A stretch of DNA of 64,000 nt, taken from CBDUEF01 sp018063485 (GTDB lineage: Bacteria; Pseudomonadota; Alphaproteobacteria; Rhodobacterales; Rhodobacteraceae). A program made the position numbers and the translations under genes. Location: assembly GCA_037045435.1 (NCBI GenBank), contig JBAOID010000013.1, forward strand, positions 1 to 64,000, in the 5' to 3' direction. The notes beneath the pieces are model-generated. The model had not been told where the DNA came from and ran no database searches. It saw nothing but the letters and a program-made list of their open reading frames with translations. Shown here in pieces: positions 63,418 through 64,000 of the stretch. How positions within the stretch are numbered: the first letter of the stretch is position 1; each line of letters opens with the position of its first letter.

Positions 63418-64000
63418 TGGCGCGCACCCTCGGATCAAGCCAGCCACGCACAAGGTCGGTTCCGATGTTGAACAGGATCAGCAACCCGCCATAAAGCACC
63501 GTGATCCCCATCACCAAAGGGTAGTCCCTCGACAGTGCCGCATCGACAAAATGCCGCCCGATCCCCGGCACCGCAAACACCGTCTCGATCAGGATTGACC
63601 CGGTGATGATCGCCGCCGTCGCCGGCCCAAGATAGGCCACCACCGGCAACAGCGCGCCTTTCAAGGCATGGGTAACAATCGTGCGGCGCGGCCCGATGCC
63701 CTTGGCCCGCGCGGTGCGCACATGGTTCTCGCGCATGGTTTCAATCATCGAGGTGCGGGTAAGGCGTGAAATATAGGCGATATTGGGCAAGGACAGCACC
63801 AGCACCGGCAGCACCACCGACCGCCAGCCATCATTCCAGCCCCCCACCGGCAACCAGCCGAGTTTCAGCGCAAACAGCACCTGAAACAGCGGCCCGATCA
63901 CGAAAATCGGCACCGCAATTCCCGCCACGCCCACCACGCCCGCCAGATAATCGGTGGCCGAATTGCGCCGCAACGCCCCCGCGATCCCCAAAGCAATCCC
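63410..64000 (-). CDS. oligopeptide ABC transporter permease (DppB-like), cut by window end
   Basis: The visible 195 residues include ISRLTRTSMIETMRENHVRTARAKG (coupling helix), THALKGALLPVVAYLGPATA and LIETVFAVPGIGRHFVDAAL, the standard DppB C-terminal half. The N-terminal part lies beyond base 64000. It overlaps the DppC-like gene by eight bases. The matching binding protein is presumably further upstream, outside the window. Confidence 0.93.
   Translation of the reverse strand, partial: GIALGIAGALRRNSATDYLAGVVGVAGIAVPIFVIGPLFQVLFALKLGWLPVGGWNDGWRSVVLPVLVLSLPNIAYISRLTRTSMIETMRENHVRTARAKGIGPRRTIVTHALKGALLPVVAYLGPATAAIITGSILIETVFAVPGIGRHFVDAALSRDYPLVMGITVLYGGLLILFNIGTDLVRGWLDPRVRANG

Noticed and set aside
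1..64000. CRISPR arrays, tRNA or rRNA genes
   Set aside because: I saw no regularly spaced direct repeats, no tRNA-like cloverleaf with CCA context and no rRNA sequence in the window.

Overview
The window joins two unrelated pieces of DNA. Bases 1 to about 17,971 are fairly AT-rich. They carry gammaproteobacterial-style genes (CsbD stress proteins, an SmbP-like protein, a GMC-oxidoreductase/lipase operon, a GH5 glucanase, IS3 and IS630 elements) that look like an aquatic gammaproteobacterium, possibly a methanotroph; this placement is an inference. From about 17,972 to the end the DNA is clearly GC-rich. Its gene content (truA, acs, actP-type symporter, bhcABCD-bhcR, two Dpp-type transporters) points to an alphaproteobacterium of the Rhodobacteraceae type. 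The join lies inside a truncated IS630 transposase on one side and a truncated ycjX on the other, so a chimeric metagenomic contig is the simplest explanation.

Layout, left part: transposase remnant (1-255); broken OmpA-like gene; three csbD-like genes with an smbP-like gene and a tiny membrane protein (1.2-2.8 kb, ending in a terminator); a minus-strand operon of GMC oxidoreductase, Cys-nucleophile alpha/beta hydrolase, class 3 lipase and membrane metallophosphoesterase (10.0-2.9 kb); a glycerophosphodiester phosphodiesterase; an ABC exporter with a decayed ATPase; a GH5 glucanase; and nested IS3 and IS630 copies (14.5-18.0 kb).

Layout, right part: (a) truA. (b) A long minus-strand acetate locus: acs, adk, DUF4212 + Na+/solute symporter, CNMP-CBS-DUF294 protein, a small membrane protein, a lone receiver and a pseudokinase-exonuclease fusion. 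(c) A SulP transporter and a HugZ-like protein. (d) An exopolysaccharide block: beta-helix protein, CapD-type dehydratase, YjbH, YjbF and a small secreted protein. (e) The beta-hydroxyaspartate cycle genes bhcA-B-C-D with divergent bhcR and a perfect palindrome between them; this route turns glyoxylate and glycine into oxaloacetate. (f) An approximately 19 kb peptide/amide island: two M19 dipeptidases flanking a Dpp transporter, prolyl aminopeptidase, beta-lactamase-like hydrolase, a coupled BKACE-GNAT-acetylpolyamine amidohydrolase trio, a dimethylformamidase-like protein, an S9 peptidase and a second Dpp transporter cut by the window end.

Many genes on both sides of the join are broken by single-base indels, often at homopolymers, while family similarity continues in the next frame. 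This looks like uncorrected long-read error rather than mass gene decay, so most 'frameshifted' genes below are probably intact in the organism. The gene-free stretches over 300 bases are 10035-10419 and 29131-29483. The 191 bases at 14303-14493 hold only a 33-codon open frame that I do not recognise.
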